Shown one piece after another: positions 32,201-45,930 of a DNA stretch of 64,000 bases. Below the pieces are notes generated by a model, which did no database searches, had not been told where the DNA came from, and worked only from the letters and a program-made list of their open reading frames with translations. The translations under genes were made by a program, and so were the position numbers. Origin of the DNA: Panaeolus papilionaceus (taxonomy: Eukaryota > Basidiomycota > Agaricomycetes > Agaricales); assembly GCA_015501605.1 (NCBI GenBank), contig JADNRZ010000017.1, positions 62,001 through 126,000 on the forward strand, written 5' to 3'. Every line of letters starts with the position of its first letter. The first letter of the stretch is position 1.

Positions 32201-32335
32201 GTCGCACAAAATCTGGCTCTGGACAAGTTGGGACGGATCGTTGAGAGTAGTTGGAACGTGCGGGAGCAGGCAATTGGAGAGGAGGGTATGCGTGCATTGA
32301 GTCCGACTGCATTTGGGCGTAAGGTTCAAGGATAG
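29240..32335 (+). CDS. Single-pass membrane protein with Ser/Thr/Pro-rich ectodomain and long disordered tail
   Basis: One open frame of 1031 codons with no intron needed. Residues about 80-220 are rich in Pro, Ser, Thr and Ala, as in O-glycosylated wall or sensor ectodomains. A hydrophobic helix at about 224-252 (LIPAIAVAVLGFILLGAWRL) is followed by the strongly basic RYRKRRSGAG, which sets the rest in the cytosol by the positive-inside rule. The remaining 770 residues are low-complexity, with many Ser-Pro and Thr-Pro sites, suggesting phosphorylation. The layout resembles fungal mucin-like sensors and other type I/III receptors, but there is no domain to name one. A conventional signal peptide is not obvious at the first ATG; an internal ATG at 29375 is an alternative start. 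Function is unknown. Confidence 0.6.
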   Translation: MVMPYTTSSSSLVASSALFPSATLHTAPASPLPQPNLDAPAAHLTMDSRSGRRQANQGLPMPLSKRYLHPRAFSRPLLLLPPHIQGNAQAQSHSSDPKPEPLPPSTWTANRWHINAALPQTTAAAPIIIGTIVGPLPTNVPTDTPPPVPAPVQSTTPIVTPSAPADTLPPSSVNTSGSTPASVTSTAAASTTSPPVPVPPTLGQPTDANGNTADSSSSDDGGRSLLRLLELILIPAIAVAVLGFILLGAWRLWGPKGRYRKRRSGAGASNTNGGGGWWGDRRQKRRGGRKGSRDLDNAVLAFVGGSGRLRRDGSLIYGPAYEAGTGTRIGDNERKREVYGTAGSAIAHEMYGQRYPSLERPERVGHEDDEDDESKELGYLGSTPTKASTQPYGPGGVLPPGRFKWPDLSINSLRQSIRRPGGAGQQNPPHDFRRHIVDLSAHQQQHEDGMGYAYHYQNPYDPPREDSSGGSGRGRPSGGAGPREGFRHWGVSLQETYYDEAVVFPYTDYPENEWEWMKENGSLPMKGKVVEGDTFRPSCAGIVSRNHSEASAYPPSRAMSKRSAGTVKDLGLEDGGKGRRLLEEVKKEKKWMDSIRGILTGGASGGVGEGGTSDREALVGRGDEYAYEEEEMTPRALNRSATMRTKPSRDDPETSPFVNGRGHGAVSGYGEDDEHHKNPVSTSNRYTSPTPKAGSHQHQRLTAPSKRRAHKRGDSDAYVADTEMVEIEGQRTPTQALFRGGKLDEGAMASFGAAMHDLDGGDSLPETPDRHPRLSNVRHSYAPLRDKEEEEAKRDRYTPKPARTRKSRSRDGGASPSRYARSRSGTTSSESVPMTVRRVESSGDDHGQSSTPQKSPTSMAKEVLPRSPPQITSPPLENQMFFATTPNKAIPQTPIKGHSRSSRKARSTNYMPPSSPSMRKPPSLSSRSGTPGRKTPTTSRSSAANSKPVPPPLIPPAGSSSTAHNRSDITFTSRLTGESTGTAARVQVAQNLALDKLGRIVESSWNVREQAIGEEGMRALSPTAFGRKVQG

Positions 32336-32916
32336 CAGGTGCTTTGGTGTTGCTTCATTTATTTTTTCTGTTGTTGTTTTTCTTTATCTTTCATCTTTCT
32401 TTACACGAATGCTTTGGTTGTCTCGAACATTACTACATCGTCAATTCATTTCACACTTCCGCTCGTTACTCCTCGTTTTCTGTTTCTTGCTTCTGATTTC
32501 TCTTGCATCGTCATAAATCATATATCTAAACACATCACTATTTCCCCTTCAAAAACATTACCATCATCATTCCTATGTCTGAACTGGACTTTTCTTGGTC
32601 CTTAGATGTTCATTTTATATTTATTCGTTTCCGTTGTGTTAGGTCGTCAGCATTCGCATACTAAGAACAACACTATTAGTCTTAAACATATTCCAACATA
32701 TTCCTTAGAATTACCCTACATACTGAAAAATTGCCATGTCCTCGCTCTGGCAAAAAGCCTTTAATCTACAAACCTTGATTCAATGCATGCTCATCCTTGT
32801 TTAACCTCATACTACACTGGTGCAATAGGTAACATTATAACAAAAAGCATAAGATCAAATGAATACAAAAACGACGCCTAACACAACATAAGGAGTTTCA
32901 ACACCGGGAAAACAGC
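32336..32916. terminator. Convergent 3' region between membrane-protein gene and NUP84
   Basis: Two genes converge on this 580-bp, T/C- and A-rich stretch, so both polyadenylation regions must lie here. No hairpin or gene was recognised. Confidence 0.35.
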
Positions 32917-35900
32917 TCAGTGCGAGCTAATAATCCTCATAGGATCTGAGCCACCGTTCTCTAGACCTGCAAGAACAGCCTGTCTGACGGCACCCAGGTA
33001 TTCTGACAGGCTTCTCCCTCCCTTGTTCGTGAAGTCCTCATACAACTTGTATCGTGAGTCTGCGATGGTGTTGGCGAGCTCCAGAGCGCGTTTGAGGTTT
33101 CTAAGAGGTTAATCATGAGCGTCATGAACAGGATATTGGGCTTGAGTAACGTACTCAGGAATTGTCTTTCGTGATGTGAATAGGATATGGTGGAGGCGGA
33201 TGATGAGTTCAGGGATGTAGATTTGTCTGATGCGGATGAGCTCGCGAAGACGTCGATCAGCTGAAAGAGGGGTATTAGTTTATCTGTCGTGAATGAAGAA
33301 CGGGGGGAAACATACGAATGGTATCGTCGATATCAGAGACAAGCCACTCTGTGGTCAACAGCTTCAAGATTTGGTCATAAGCTTGATCAATGAGTCCCTG
33401 GAAGGAAGTCATTCGGAGGTCAGTAAAAAATAATGCCAGGCGTCAGTTCTACAAGACATACTCTGTATTCTGCGATCCAGGCATTTCTCGCATCTCTGTT
33501 TCCACCGGACACAAACTGGCTTTCCTTTGCCTGAGAATCATTTATGGACTCCAACGTATCCCAGATGACAAATAGTTGACGGTAATGAAGATATTCAGTC
33601 GCAATCTCTTCTGGTTCTGGGATTTCCGCCAATTCAGGCGGCAAGAGGCCAAGCAATGAGCGTGCGGGTTGGATTCGTCCCGAAGCTAAAGCAACAAGGA
33701 AATGTCAGGTCGATCTAATAAGATGAAGAGCAAGTGCGTACCGAGGAAGTATCTCAGAATGACGTTGGCTTGTTCCAACGCGATATTGTATGTAGACTCC
33801 ATGAATGTTGTCCATTCGATGGAACGCAACAAAAGGGTTTCGTCATCACTGGGAGGTGGTTGACGTTGAATAAGCGATGGAAGGGTATCTTTTAGTTGTG
33901 GAAGAGCCTGACAAGCGAAAACGATAAGAGATAAGTCAACAAGACTAGTTGTACATACATTGAACGCTCCTTCGATAGTACGCTCTGCAGTTACGGTAGC
34001 TACCCTCGTAACATCCAGCCCATGTTCACTTGCCCGGGTTAGGGTTACCTTCCTCTCCTCCAGACTAGCAGACAGACCCAGAGAAACGAGGAATAGAGCG
34101 TATCGGTCAACTGCGTTATCTCCAAGCGCGCCCGCGTAGAGAGCAATCAAGTCCCTTTCACCTGCTTCTTCCAAAACGCGGAGGTATGACTCAAGGATAA
34201 CTTGGGTTGCCAGTGGAGGAACCGGTATGTCAATCATTTGAAGGAATAAACAGAAGTGAGCAAAGAAGCGGCACATGGCTTCATAACTGAAATTAATTAT
34301 CAGTACACTGGTGGAAATTGAACACAGAAATCAGCGCACGCAAAAGTTCCCTGCTGATATGTGCCATTCTGGATGCCGCCTGCAAAGACATCCAAAAGGT
34401 AGTCAGTTCGGTTGAGAATGATAAAAAGCTGAGAAAAGTGGAACGGATGATCTGCTGGAGGTCTGTAAATGGAATGAGCAGGAATCATCTCTCGAAAGTT
34501 ATTGTCCCTACCCATCAGCGACGGAAACATCCTTCAGGCTCTCCAGGGTATGAACGACTTCAGATTCCCATTCCTCCTCATCTATATCGTTATTGTCACT
34601 TTCTCTCTGCTGTTCTTGAGCAGTTTGCTCCGAAGCAGCCTTTTCTGCAGCATCAAGCGAGCACCCTCCATTCTCCCAGTAGCTAAATTTCGAGAGCTTA
34701 GCGAGTTCTTTGCTCGCTCGTTCTTCGCAGATGACACTGATATCTGCCCAGAGGTGGTCTTCCCATGTTCTACAAGCAGATTTCAGAACGCTGGAAGTCA
34801 AAGGTGACGGTGCGATGGCGGCATATAGCAGTCTTTCATTGTCCGGAAGTGATGGCTGTAGGAAATTAGACAACAAGATTTTAATAGATTCACAAAACCT
34901 ACATTTGAGGCAAGACGTGTGCAGGTCTTTTTCCAAAGTTTCCGGTTGAGGTTTCCTGACCAGCTTTCCGAATCTGCACCGTCTTCTTCTCCATCCTCGT
35001 CAATTTTGCTTTCCGTTGCTACAAAGACAATTAATAACGAATGTAGAATCTGGAAAGGATGAGTCTGACGCACATATAGCATTCCAGCGGAATAACAACG
35101 TTCCTCTTAAACTTGCCGCTCGCCATGGTTGATGCGCTTTCCGACACGTATCTATTGCTTCCTCTAGACGCCCTGCACGGATATAACTATAGAGTGCTTG
35201 CAGCAGGCTTTTCTCGTAGCTCTGCAACAAAGGGTTTAGAATATTCACCGCTTCATGGATCACCGACAGTCCTTACCGCGTCATCTGCAGCCAGTGTTGA
35301 GCCACCACTTCGATTGACCGCATCTGGATCCATTTCGCTGACTAGTCCCTCTCTCTGAGCGTGGCCCGTCCGTAATCCCTGTGTGATTGTGTGTTTCGTG
35401 AACTTCCAGTACCCTGTATTAGCTTCTGGAGGTGTTGCTGGTGGTGCAGTTTCGTGTAGCCATTCCCTTACGACAATGAGTTCTGTGAGGAGCGTTGATG
35501 TGTGAATAATAGCGTTGGCGAGTGTTGCAGTTGGGATGTATGGGTTCTGAAGCAAAAGTTCTTTTGGAGATTGAATGCTCGGCGGTTCGGTTTTTCGTGC
35601 CCTATTCCGTCTCAAATTAAAGATTTATCATAAATAAGATTCGAAGTGAACGTACGGCATAACAGCTTGTAATAGACCCCATGTGTTCTCCTCCAAACGC
35701 AGAATTTCTATTTCATCATGAAGAGAGCGGCTGTCGGGGCGTTCCTCGAGCTCTGTTATTCTGGCCAGATATTGAATTACAACACAAAACGTTATAAAAT
35801 GTTTCACTTACTGATCTCGACATATTTGTCTCATGCGAGGTGCATATCCCGCGTCTGGATCAAGAAGTGCCTCCAAGTCGTCGTTCAAAGACTGGCATAC

Positions 35901-35942
35901 TGAGAGAACCTCAGCGCATGGTGAGAAGAGTTCGTCCGACAT
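32917..35942 (-). CDS. NUP84: Nuclear pore protein Nup84/Nup107
   Basis: Nup84/Nup107 is an alpha-solenoid subunit of the Y-complex, the outer-ring scaffold of the nuclear pore. The gene is split into many short exons on the minus strand. The start gives MSDELFSPCAEVLSVCQSLN (first exon 35812-35942), and the end is GGSDPMRIISSH with TGA at 32917. Recognisable family blocks are ENTWGLLQAV, VREWLHET, GYWKFTKHTITQGLRTG with DPDAVNR, ALYSYIRAGRLEEAIDTCRK with HQPWRAASLRG (in Nup107 the latter is a signature), and ESYLRVLEEAGERDLIALYA with LGDNAVDRYALFLVSL. I did not resolve every intron, so the exact length is not claimed. Alternative identities such as Nup85 are less likely, given the combined signatures. 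Its neighbour at 29240 converges on it. Confidence 0.9.
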
Positions 35943-38900
35943 CCTTTGAAACGGTTTCAGATACTATTCATTCCCTTTCCAGCTGTTAGCCTGTAATCAC
36001 CGTATGCGATATTATTTCGCCGTCGCTGTTGAGGATGTTGAGGCCGCTGGGTACAAGGAGGAGTGGTGACTGTTACAAGCACAGGCTCGTGACCAACGCG
36101 CCTTGTGACATTTTTCAAGCACGTGAAGCCCGTGACGCGTCTCTCCACCAAGCGCAGTGCATGATCATCATGTCTCAACCAACCACAGCTTGAAGTTGAA
36201 CCACGACATTCTCCTGGTTTCCACGAACTAAGAACCACCAAAACTTGAACTTTTCATGTCTACTGGCTACACTTCATGAAATCTTACACCCCGACAACCC
36301 AGCTTTCGTCTGCTTGCTCCGGCGGTTCGAGGTTCGCTTTGCAAGTTCCGGCTCAGCGACGAATTTAACGAGAGACGGACACTTTCGACCTCGTTATTCT
36401 GAGTCTGCTAGGCCGTTATTAATTAGGACGGTGTTTTACGCCCACTTTTCTTAACCGATGACGATGTCTACAGCATGCCGCTCTCTTCTGTCGAGCCTCG
36501 AACGCTTTCTACTGAAGACCAGAGTGTTGTTTGCAGCAACAATCCCACTACCCATGCACGGATGTGTCTACTTACTATCTGGCCTCGCCGCAACAGTGAT
36601 GTAACTCATGATCTGCTTATTGAAAGCTGCTGTTAATTGGACACAATGTAACGTTTCATCAACTGCGCCTACAACTTGTGCTCTATGTAATCGTGCTATG
36701 TTACACACCGGCACTTGGACATGCTTCGTGCTATGTTTAGGAGTACTTCACTGACCCCCCCTTGCGTCGCTTAACTCCACCAAATCCCCAACTAGGTTGC
36801 CTCTCTCATCCCGCCTACTTTAGGACTCAGGTTGTCTGATCCTACTTGTGTACCCAGAAAATAGATAACGACCAATAATGATCCGGGAGGCTTATCTTTC
36901 GGGGATTTTTCGAATCTCTATGTAGCGGGCATTTAACCTTTAATATCGTTCTCTGGCAGGGCTCAGCACTCTCGATCGATGCTAGGGAACTATTGCATGT
37001 CAACGAGGTTGTGCGACCTTCGTCATCCCTTAGACACCGACCCCGGCTGCCCGAAGAGCATCGTGAATAATCAACGGGTGCGTTTCGTTGTCTGGTGTAT
37101 TAATTGGACATGGAAGAAGCGGGTATACGACTAACCTGAGAATTATCGCACTTAATAGGCAATTTGTGGGAGGATAATCTGAGCATTTGTGCTCCTACAT
37201 GGCGATTGTGAGGTTGTTCGGGATTTATACATATTACAATGCATCACAGGTCGCTAACGAGACAAGGGGATTTAATCTCCAACAGATGTACTTGTACAAA
37301 TGAAATCGATGGAGTGATGTTGAGACTGCCAGATAATGTAGGTCCGTATCACAAGGTTTGCGTCAGTATTCAATCAATATGTCATGTCGCTGACGCATTT
37401 GAAAGCAAGGCAACTCTTCATCAGTTATTTTGAGATCGAAATCCTCGAGGTTGTTCCAAGAATATATTCAGATATCAGACTGCAGCTTCGGAAGTCTCTA
37501 AATCGCATGTATTTTGAACCAAACTTATCACTGGGGCTCCAGGGTGATGTTATCGCAGCGGACGCAGTGACTGAGCGCACATCGATTACAATGTGCCTTC
37601 CTTCGACCGAGGAGCAACAGTCCAATCACCAAGTTGTTGTAGATGCCTGCAACCTTGGCTTTATTATTAACTGGATCCGCAAAGGTAAACATCACATACC
37701 ATCACCTAGGAGACACGGCCAAACACCGTGGTTGGTTTGAGCAGCAGTGCGAGAAACGGTCGACCGCAATCTCACCTCAGAAAATCCGAACCCCTGTGCA
37801 TCGGAGCTTCTGCTGTTTTGGAAAGCAGTATTGACACAGGAATTCCCAGAAGCACCCATTTTGGACCTCTTCTTTCCCTCGCATTCAACACGAACTCCCC
37901 TGAAGTTGACCGTATCGCGACATTTCAATTCTCGACTACAGGTCAGCTGAGACCTTTTACGAAACACAGTGACGACTTTGCTTCCAGTGATTGACATGAC
38001 GCCACACATTTTGGGAGGAGTTCTTCATTGGCACAACCCTTCATCTTATCGTGCGACTGTGAACAAGGCCAGGTATGATAACATGAGTGGAAAACACGCT
38101 TTTCCCAACGTCTAACCCTACCAACTATCCCCCCCTTCCTTTATCGGGCTAACACCCTCTCTATCAATCAAAAGTAAGATATGACAGAAACTATTATATG
38201 TACGCCACCCGTATCTAAATAACCTAGGGGATTCGTCCTGAACTAATTCAAAATCCGACATCGCCGGCCGCTTGTCCCTTGTCAATGGTACCCCCCTGAA
38301 CCCATATTTCTAATAGCGCGCGCCTCCCTGCAGCCTCACAGCTTTGCGCAGGGCTGTTATTCCGTGTCCCCCAAATCCACGTCCCCTGCCCGAATCAACA
38401 CGCCAGGGCGCGCACAAAGAGAGCAAGTTGGTCTTGGCCTGCTTGGTCGTGTCTTTTTATGGGATGCGAATTCACACCTTTTCGTGACATCAATGGAAAT
38501 GGTTCTGCCTCGTGTTGAGACGCATTAGTGATGCTTGGGAAGGAGGTTCGAGCTTTTGGTAAAGGGGGTGATGTGAGACAACGCAGACAATAGGCCTTGG
38601 ACAGTAGACGGAGATAGCGCAGGCCGCGTGCGAGCCTATGAGGACGTTTCGGTGCAAGTATTTGAGGACTGGTGATGTTGTCAGCAGCAGTGAACTCATT
38701 CACTTGTCTGCTGTAGCTGCCTTTCGAGGCTAGGCTCAACAACTTAGTGTGATGAAACAGAGGCTACAGAGTACGTGTAAATTATTCATATTCCGTTCAT
38801 ACTGGGACTTGAAAGGATGATGACGCAGACGAGTAAAGACGGGTCTTGCGGCGCAGGCTTTGCGTTGACAATCGGAGGCTCAAATTCTGCGCTGTTCAAG

Positions 38901-39624
38901 CTCTATAGGCTGTGCGGCTACACAATGCACACGATACAAAGGTAAACGGGCGAGCCGGAGCCATCGCACTGACACCGGCGCACAAGACCTTCGAACTTCT
39001 TCATTATTCAACAGTGGAAGGACTCAATTGGACGATAATCACGTCCCGTAAATATTGTATTACAACGAGCCCACGAAACCCCATCTCAAAATGACACCCA
39101 TCGCCTCGTTCCCGTTCATTGATTCCACCAGATAGATGAATGAAACAACAAAGGATTGAATCAGGCTAACTTCGTATGATGCTGTCGTGGTCTATTCAGT
39201 CCGCGGCAACTTTTGTCGACGGCAAGTCTGCCCACGGGGGATCGATGGGACGATGTCACGGATACTTACTCTGACAGTCTGGGTGATATACATAGGGAAG
39301 TCAATGCCAAGCCTCCTATTTGCCCGCTCCCTGATACACCGGATGATCAGCATCTCGCAATCAATGCTAACTCGCGCATCAAACTTTGATTGTCGGCGGA
39401 AGCTTGGTTGCGTAGCCGAGTGTAGGTCAAGAAACGCATCTGAAAACCGAGGGGATATACGACGAGTCGTTGAACTTCATACAGAGCGACTCTGGTAATT
39501 CGAATCCGGAGCGGTTTCGGACGGGGTCTACGATGTGACCCCCTGCTGAACGCCCGACTTTCATATTCAAACGGGCATTACTTACACTACGTGTACATAT
39601 CACTCCCGGGCTCCCGTGTCATAA

Positions 39625-39648
39625 GAATGAATGAATGAATGAATGAAT
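39625..39648. repeat. Microsatellite (GAAT)6
   Basis: Six tandem GAAT units in noncoding DNA. Confidence 0.9.
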
Positions 39649-42600
39649 AGTGTTCTTCACTTACCACTCGCCGAGAACAGGTATGCACATTACTTACTTA
39701 CCAAGGCTCTTAGTCAGACTTCAAGAAACCCTGACTCGAAAAGCACAGACTATACACCGCGTCTACAAAACCCGGAGGAGCGCTTACAATACGCCCGAAC
39801 GTGGCTTCGGAACAATGGAGATCGCGCTTAAAATGCAGACGGGGGTTGGCTCCCATGGCATACCGTAGGTGTACGGGTGCGCGTGATATCACTTACATAG
39901 CCAGCTTGTTGGGATCGTTCAAACTCCCCAGACCACCTCGGTATCTGTGATGGTGATGGAGGTGATGATGAGGTATTCTTGGGTGGTACGTTGGGTCGGT
40001 CGAGTTATTATAATTTCGCAGTGTGCACGCCCTGTGCTGAGTTGAAGCTCGTGATACTTGGTGATTGCTCGAAGAGGCAATAATAGATCCCTGTAGCTCC
40101 ACTTCGTGGCCGTGGCGGTGATTCTGATTAACCCCTATCTATATTACCATCTATACATGTCTAGACGTTCTACCATTCAATTTATGTTATCTTTGTGGTG
40201 AATAAATAGAGCGCAGTCATCAGAAACAGACCATGGAAAACAGAACGATTGGACGGATTTGGCATAGCGTCCACTCATTCGAAGGTGAACCAAAAAAGAA
40301 AGAAAAATTAGCAAGAAAGAAAATAAATTTCCGACATCTTGAACGACGCTGATCAGCGTCTATCGGATAATTTTCCAGAGGCGAAAGATAGAGCAAGACG
40401 TCCTTCGGCGCTATTTTGCTTACACGAGGTTTTCTGATCACTCAAATGCTACAAATAATCGTCATTTCGGATGTCACCTACTGATCCCCAGAACGGCTTC
40501 GACACTCCAGAACATGTTGCTCCAAATCACTATCGGAGTCGCACCCCCCACGGAGCTTCGCCTTCTCCACAACCATACTTTCTGTTGAGAAATGTCGGAA
40601 TGATACAAATTCTGGTTGCGAATAAGTACTCTCATAATAATTTATTTACTGTAATACATACAAGTTGAGGGGGTCGCATCGGCCTGATACTAGGTGTAAG
40701 TATAGACTTTTGATGAACAACGTCAAAGTGGAGTATCGAAGCATCGACAAGGCACATACAAACTCATTCTAGCCCTATAGTTTACCCCGCAGAATCCCCA
40801 CTCTTGGACCTCTTGTCCCTGCCTCGCCATAAGTATTCTACCTAGCATATTCTAGCCCAATGTCTGTCACGGTGTTTACTGCTTTTCGCATAATTCGAAC
40901 AAGAATTGCAGATTGTTTTTGAGTTAGAGCAGGAAGAACTATCACTCAGGTTCTTACTGCTGTGCTATTAGCCCCAGAAGCACATCACAAGGCTCATTCA
41001 AGTTCGGATCAGCGAGACTGTACCTCTTGTGCACTCCCAGTGCCCCTCGAACTTCTGTTCATCATTCATAACTCTAAATACAACTACAACGTTACAGTGT
41101 GCTCCGAGTTATGGCTACGCCTGATGTGCTGTGCGACTGACTGTGCATGCCGTCGTCATCAGAACGTGCACTTGATTCTTTTCCGAGTCTGTTCTCTGCC
41201 CGTCAAATAAGGACACCTCACCCCGCGTGAGACGCATGATAGTCGACGGTCAAAATTGAGCGCCGGGCTTTACGACAGGTCTCTGGCTGTATTGACGACT
41301 GAATGGTGCTGTGTTGTTGAGATAACATCGGGTTTGAGTCTTTACTATGCGAGTTAGTCCTTGTTCCTATGTTGAACTTTTGTATCAAGATACCTACTAA
41401 CCTTATGCGTACGTAGGCATAGATGATGTGCGAAGGCAGAAGGATTCAACAAGGAAGGAAATGAAAGGAAGGGGGAGGGGGGAGGGGACCAGGCACCATC
41501 ACTTTCATTCATGGCTCTGATTCTCCTTCGCGCGGGAGAGTAAAATGGCTTCCGGAAGGCTTCTGAACGAGTGAGTCGCCCTTAGAATGATACCTGCCAT
41601 TTCGTTACATATTCTAGCATATTCTCCAAGTATACCTTGTTTGAATAATGGGTGTACCCGTACCCAGGGCTATTCCGTTCACTTGTAAGTTTCGAGGTAC
41701 CCGCGTACTTAGACAATCACATCCATTGAGAAATCGAGAGCCAAGTCTAAAACGTACCCCCCACGGCCCTCCCACCTCAAGTTCTTGTTTCCAGTGGGTT
41801 TAAACGGTACAATATTTACCAATTTATACTATATATAATATTAATATCTTTCCTTTTAATAATCACCTTCGAACTTCGAGAACCTCAAACCCCCCATCCC
41901 GGCCCGTCCCTGCAAAAAATACACACACCCAAGTTAAAGTACAAGGCTGTGTCGTCGGCTCATGCTCACATCCCGACACCCCCTTCTCTTCCGAGTTTCC
42001 CTATGTCTCGCCTTGTATTCTAGTAAGTCTTGCGTTTGTTATTAATATTACAATACACACAGTACGTGCACCCCTTCGAGTGCATACTTAATGCTGTTGG
42101 CGTTGGAACGGCGGCTGAATAACCGTCTAATCACCGAGTCAACAATCCTTCAAGCGCCCTGTCTACAAGCGCGGATCAATTCAATCGCCGCACCACAACT
42201 GTCAGTGTCACAAATGAAGACTCACAGAGCAGTGCAGTTTTGGTGCACAGCTACGTATGTGTAATACCGTGCAGAGCCTGTGAAGGCTCCACTCATAACC
42301 TCGTGAAATGATCGATGAGTGGTCCTGATGTGCTTTTCGTTTTCCAGGGTCAGAGTATGGGTAGATGAGAACATAATCAGAGTGCACTGGACTCGGATTT
42401 GAGGTACATGATAGAGCGGAATGATGACTCGAGGTACAAGCACAGATGCGTGAGAGCCTTTTTATTGAATTTAATAATTAAAGATGCAGATGAGAAGACG
42501 AGACGCTGCTTAAGGACCGTTATCTGTGCGTTCCTCGTTCGCGAATGACTCATCGAATCCCTTCATCATTATCTGATTATCAGAAGACTACAATGACCTT

Positions 42601-45600
42601 TCCAATTCAGCACGAGAGCACTCTGGCTCTCCGACGTTCCACGACTCTCCCAACCTCCCTCGAATTCCGGATGATCGAACAACGCTGTGCTGCGCCGTCG
42701 TCCGAGTTTAAATTTCTCGTGCTTTCGATCATGCTCTGTGCACCGAGGTCAGGGTCTGATGACGCCTTCATTATGTCCCATTACATTAGTGGCTTAGAAT
42801 CCGTGAATTTGGAGCACTCTTTCCTTCTATTTACAAAGTCTTGTGTACCGTATATCAGCCTGGTAGAATGCAAAACGAACTGAATGTAAAGTAAGGGAGC
42901 TCGTAGGAAGTGTATGGTCATCATTCTATCTGACTGTCTGTGCGTTCGGATACATTACGGTGGCTTCGAACTTTCGATCGACGTGCATACGTACCTACGT
43001 GGCGCGACAAGCTGGTGTGCATTTGGAGTTAAACCAGCAGTGCCAATACAACCCACTCGTGGAGCGTGTCAGTTCGAAACGCATCCCTGTCGTTCGAATC
43101 TCCCAAAACTTGGTTCAGTCGCATTCGTCTACGTCATCAAGTTCCGTCAATTCTCACTTTCGTTAAGTAGGCCCGTCTCGAGAGACGTCGACGTAGAAAG
43201 CGGCGCAAGGCACTCATTTTATCTGTTCCTGTGTCGTTTATTCTCCAATTCTGATGCAGAACGTTACCAGACGTTGAGTGGCAATGAAGGGTTACCGAAA
43301 AGTGGGGCACGATGCTCACAACGTTGACTAATTGGGCATCTCGAGAATAGAATACGTTATGCGCACTCCAACAAACCTACATCACTGTGTCTCGAGTCCC
43401 AAGGCTTACGAACGAATCAACTCGATTCAACTCATGCCTATTTTACGCCCCAAGGTCCAGAGTATAAGCCCGAGCTACATATTCATAGAACAACCACAAG
43501 AACGAGGCCCCGTCTTGATAATTTTGCATCTTGCGGGTGTCATGGAAGTCCTCGTCCCACCCCACATCTGCATTCATTCAAGCTTAGACATCGGACTCTT
43601 CTGAAAATGCAACGATGCTCACGAGTCCATGTTCTGCTGCGGTGCCAGTGTTTGCAAAGATATTCACCGGCAGTCAGACAGAATGATTACTGCACCCATC
43701 CCTTTCTCCTGTTCCAAATTTTCGTCCTCGGTCGATCGTAAGTAAGTATTGATGACTGAGCTCCAGTATTAGGGTTATGTCAGAAAAAAGTCAGAACAGA
43801 GAAAACTTGAAATGCCAGTATCTGGTCTCATGATAAGTCCCTGTGCCTGATGTTGAGGACTGGAATAGCTTTAGCAAGAAAGCTGATGTCGGGATATACT
43901 TGGGTCGCATTGAATTGAGTTGAGGAGATTGGAATAGAAGAGGTTGGAATAGAAGTGATCGACGCCTTCGCTGACAATGGGTAGAAAGAGAAAATGGTCC
44001 AGAGCGAAGTATGCAGCACTCTATTCTACACCACGGGGTACGCTGACCGCGTCGACAAATCTCGACTCTCGAGGTCTCTTGGTCGGTCGTTCGCATCTGT
44101 TTACTCTGTTCTTGCTTAGAGAGACCAGAGCTAGATATCTGCGTGCGATAGCTAGTAGATTTGTAAGCCCAGCGGCATCAATACGTGTTTCTGAAGAAAT
44201 CTTTCACTTACTCTAAATCTAAAGCAAGGTTTTGATATTCCTGTACACTTAACATCACCTGCAGCTCCACCTCCTCATTCTCCCTCTCGAACAAGTTCTC
44301 ACTCCGCCGTACCCACTCTACTTCGAGCCCAAATTTCATCACTGCATACCCCGTACCTGTCCATTCATTCTCTCCGTATCATAAAAACAGCACACCACAG
44401 TTTTCGATCACTCAAAACTGTGCGTTTACGTGTCCAGTACGTTTTCCAAGGCGTCTTTCAAGGTATCTTTTTTTTTTGACATCATGTGCTGATACTAATA
44501 GATAAAACCACCCTCGGACGGGTCCTGTCAATCTTTCATAGCTGTGACGTATCATTCATTTACAAAGCGACATAATGGAAATTTAGGTGTTCTTTAAATT
44601 CTTACTAATATGTATGTAGACACCGACGCGAATGCTAGTGACAGGCCGCACGCGCCCTGACCCGAAGGAGCTGTTCACGTTTTTTGATTGGATCTGACGT
44701 GATGCATTCATGCCGAGTCTAAGTTGGGTCGAAATGAGCGCTCGAGCTGCATCAAATGCACAGGAGTGCAGTCGTTTTGGAGTTCAAGTTCAGATACGCA
44801 CTCTCGTCTGTGTGAAATATATGTGCGTCTGTTTGCTTGGGAAGGGGAAGGGGGCGGGGTAGGGTTGAGCTGGTGCATTTCTGGGATCCCCTCGATGGGA
44901 TGGGTGAAATATGAGGATTGATATTAGTGCCTCGGCATGATGGAATTTTAGAAAGGCGAGGTGGGCATTGGGTTGGTCGGTTGGATAGAGTTTGAGCTCG
45001 GCTCGATGCCGTCGTGGATGTATCATATTATTATAAGCAGATTTGGTCCATTTTCTATGAGCATCAGCATTAGGTAGACGATTCCTCTACTCATACTACC
45101 TGATATTTATGTTGGCCTACCTACTTGGCGCGTATACGATAGCGGAGTAGAATATGCAGTCGTTATACTGTGATGGTACCTCCCAAGTAATGTCTCAGCT
45201 GGTAGTTTTGGTTCTTAGTCATCCCATCCCCTCCCTACATCTCTACCATGACAACGCGTAACTGCTGCAGTAGTCAGTATCCAGTAATTCAAACGCCCGC
45301 CTACTTAACCTTAGCCTTAGCCTTCCTTAGCCTAAATGAACCTGCAGATGACGGCTATGACGCGCGCTCGTCGAAGTTGAGGTAAGATAAGTAAGGGACG
45401 GAAGCAAGCGTCGGGTAAAGGATTATGATACCTCCGTGGGCGGTTAAATGATGATGCTGCTTCGTTTGGTCAATTCATGGGGTGTACATAATGTTGTTGT
45501 GATGTGTAGAGTACATTATGGAGGAGTGCGCTGCGTAGTCTTGGAAGAGGGATGGTACGATGAATAGTCACAAATATTTGAATTTCATGTAGTAAGACAC

Positions 45601-45908
45601 CCCATGGTGTGTAACCCTAGCTAGGTGGTATTGGGCGGGTGGGGAGAGACCCGGATATCGGTAAGGATGGTGGATTTCTTGGATTGTCTTGGATAATAGC
45701 AGGTAGGACTGACTCGGCACCGAGTTTGGTCATGAGGGAGCAGACACATGTATTACCGAAGATCGGGATAATCAACAAATTCAAACTCCGAAAATACGGG
45801 CCGATGAGGGGGGTCTTTGGTTAGGGTTTAGCTGTAGCGTGTGTGTGTATTGGTCATTGATTGGTTCCTTTAGTTTCTCGTCTCGCTTGGTTTCTGTCTC
45901 TGTGTCCT

Positions 45909-45930
45909 CATCCATCCATCCATCCATCCA
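45909..45930. repeat. Microsatellite (CATC)n
   Basis: Five and a half CATC units in the T/C-rich leader, about 105 bp before the start codon of the Sfp1-like gene. It probably lies in the 5' UTR. Confidence 0.85.

Noticed and set aside
43040..43110. tRNA-like B box (GTTCGAATC)
   Set aside because: No matching A box at the right distance and no cloverleaf could be drawn.
42914..43327. 137-codon plus-strand frame in the 10-kb gap
   Set aside because: Random-looking composition, no domain and no supporting exon structure.
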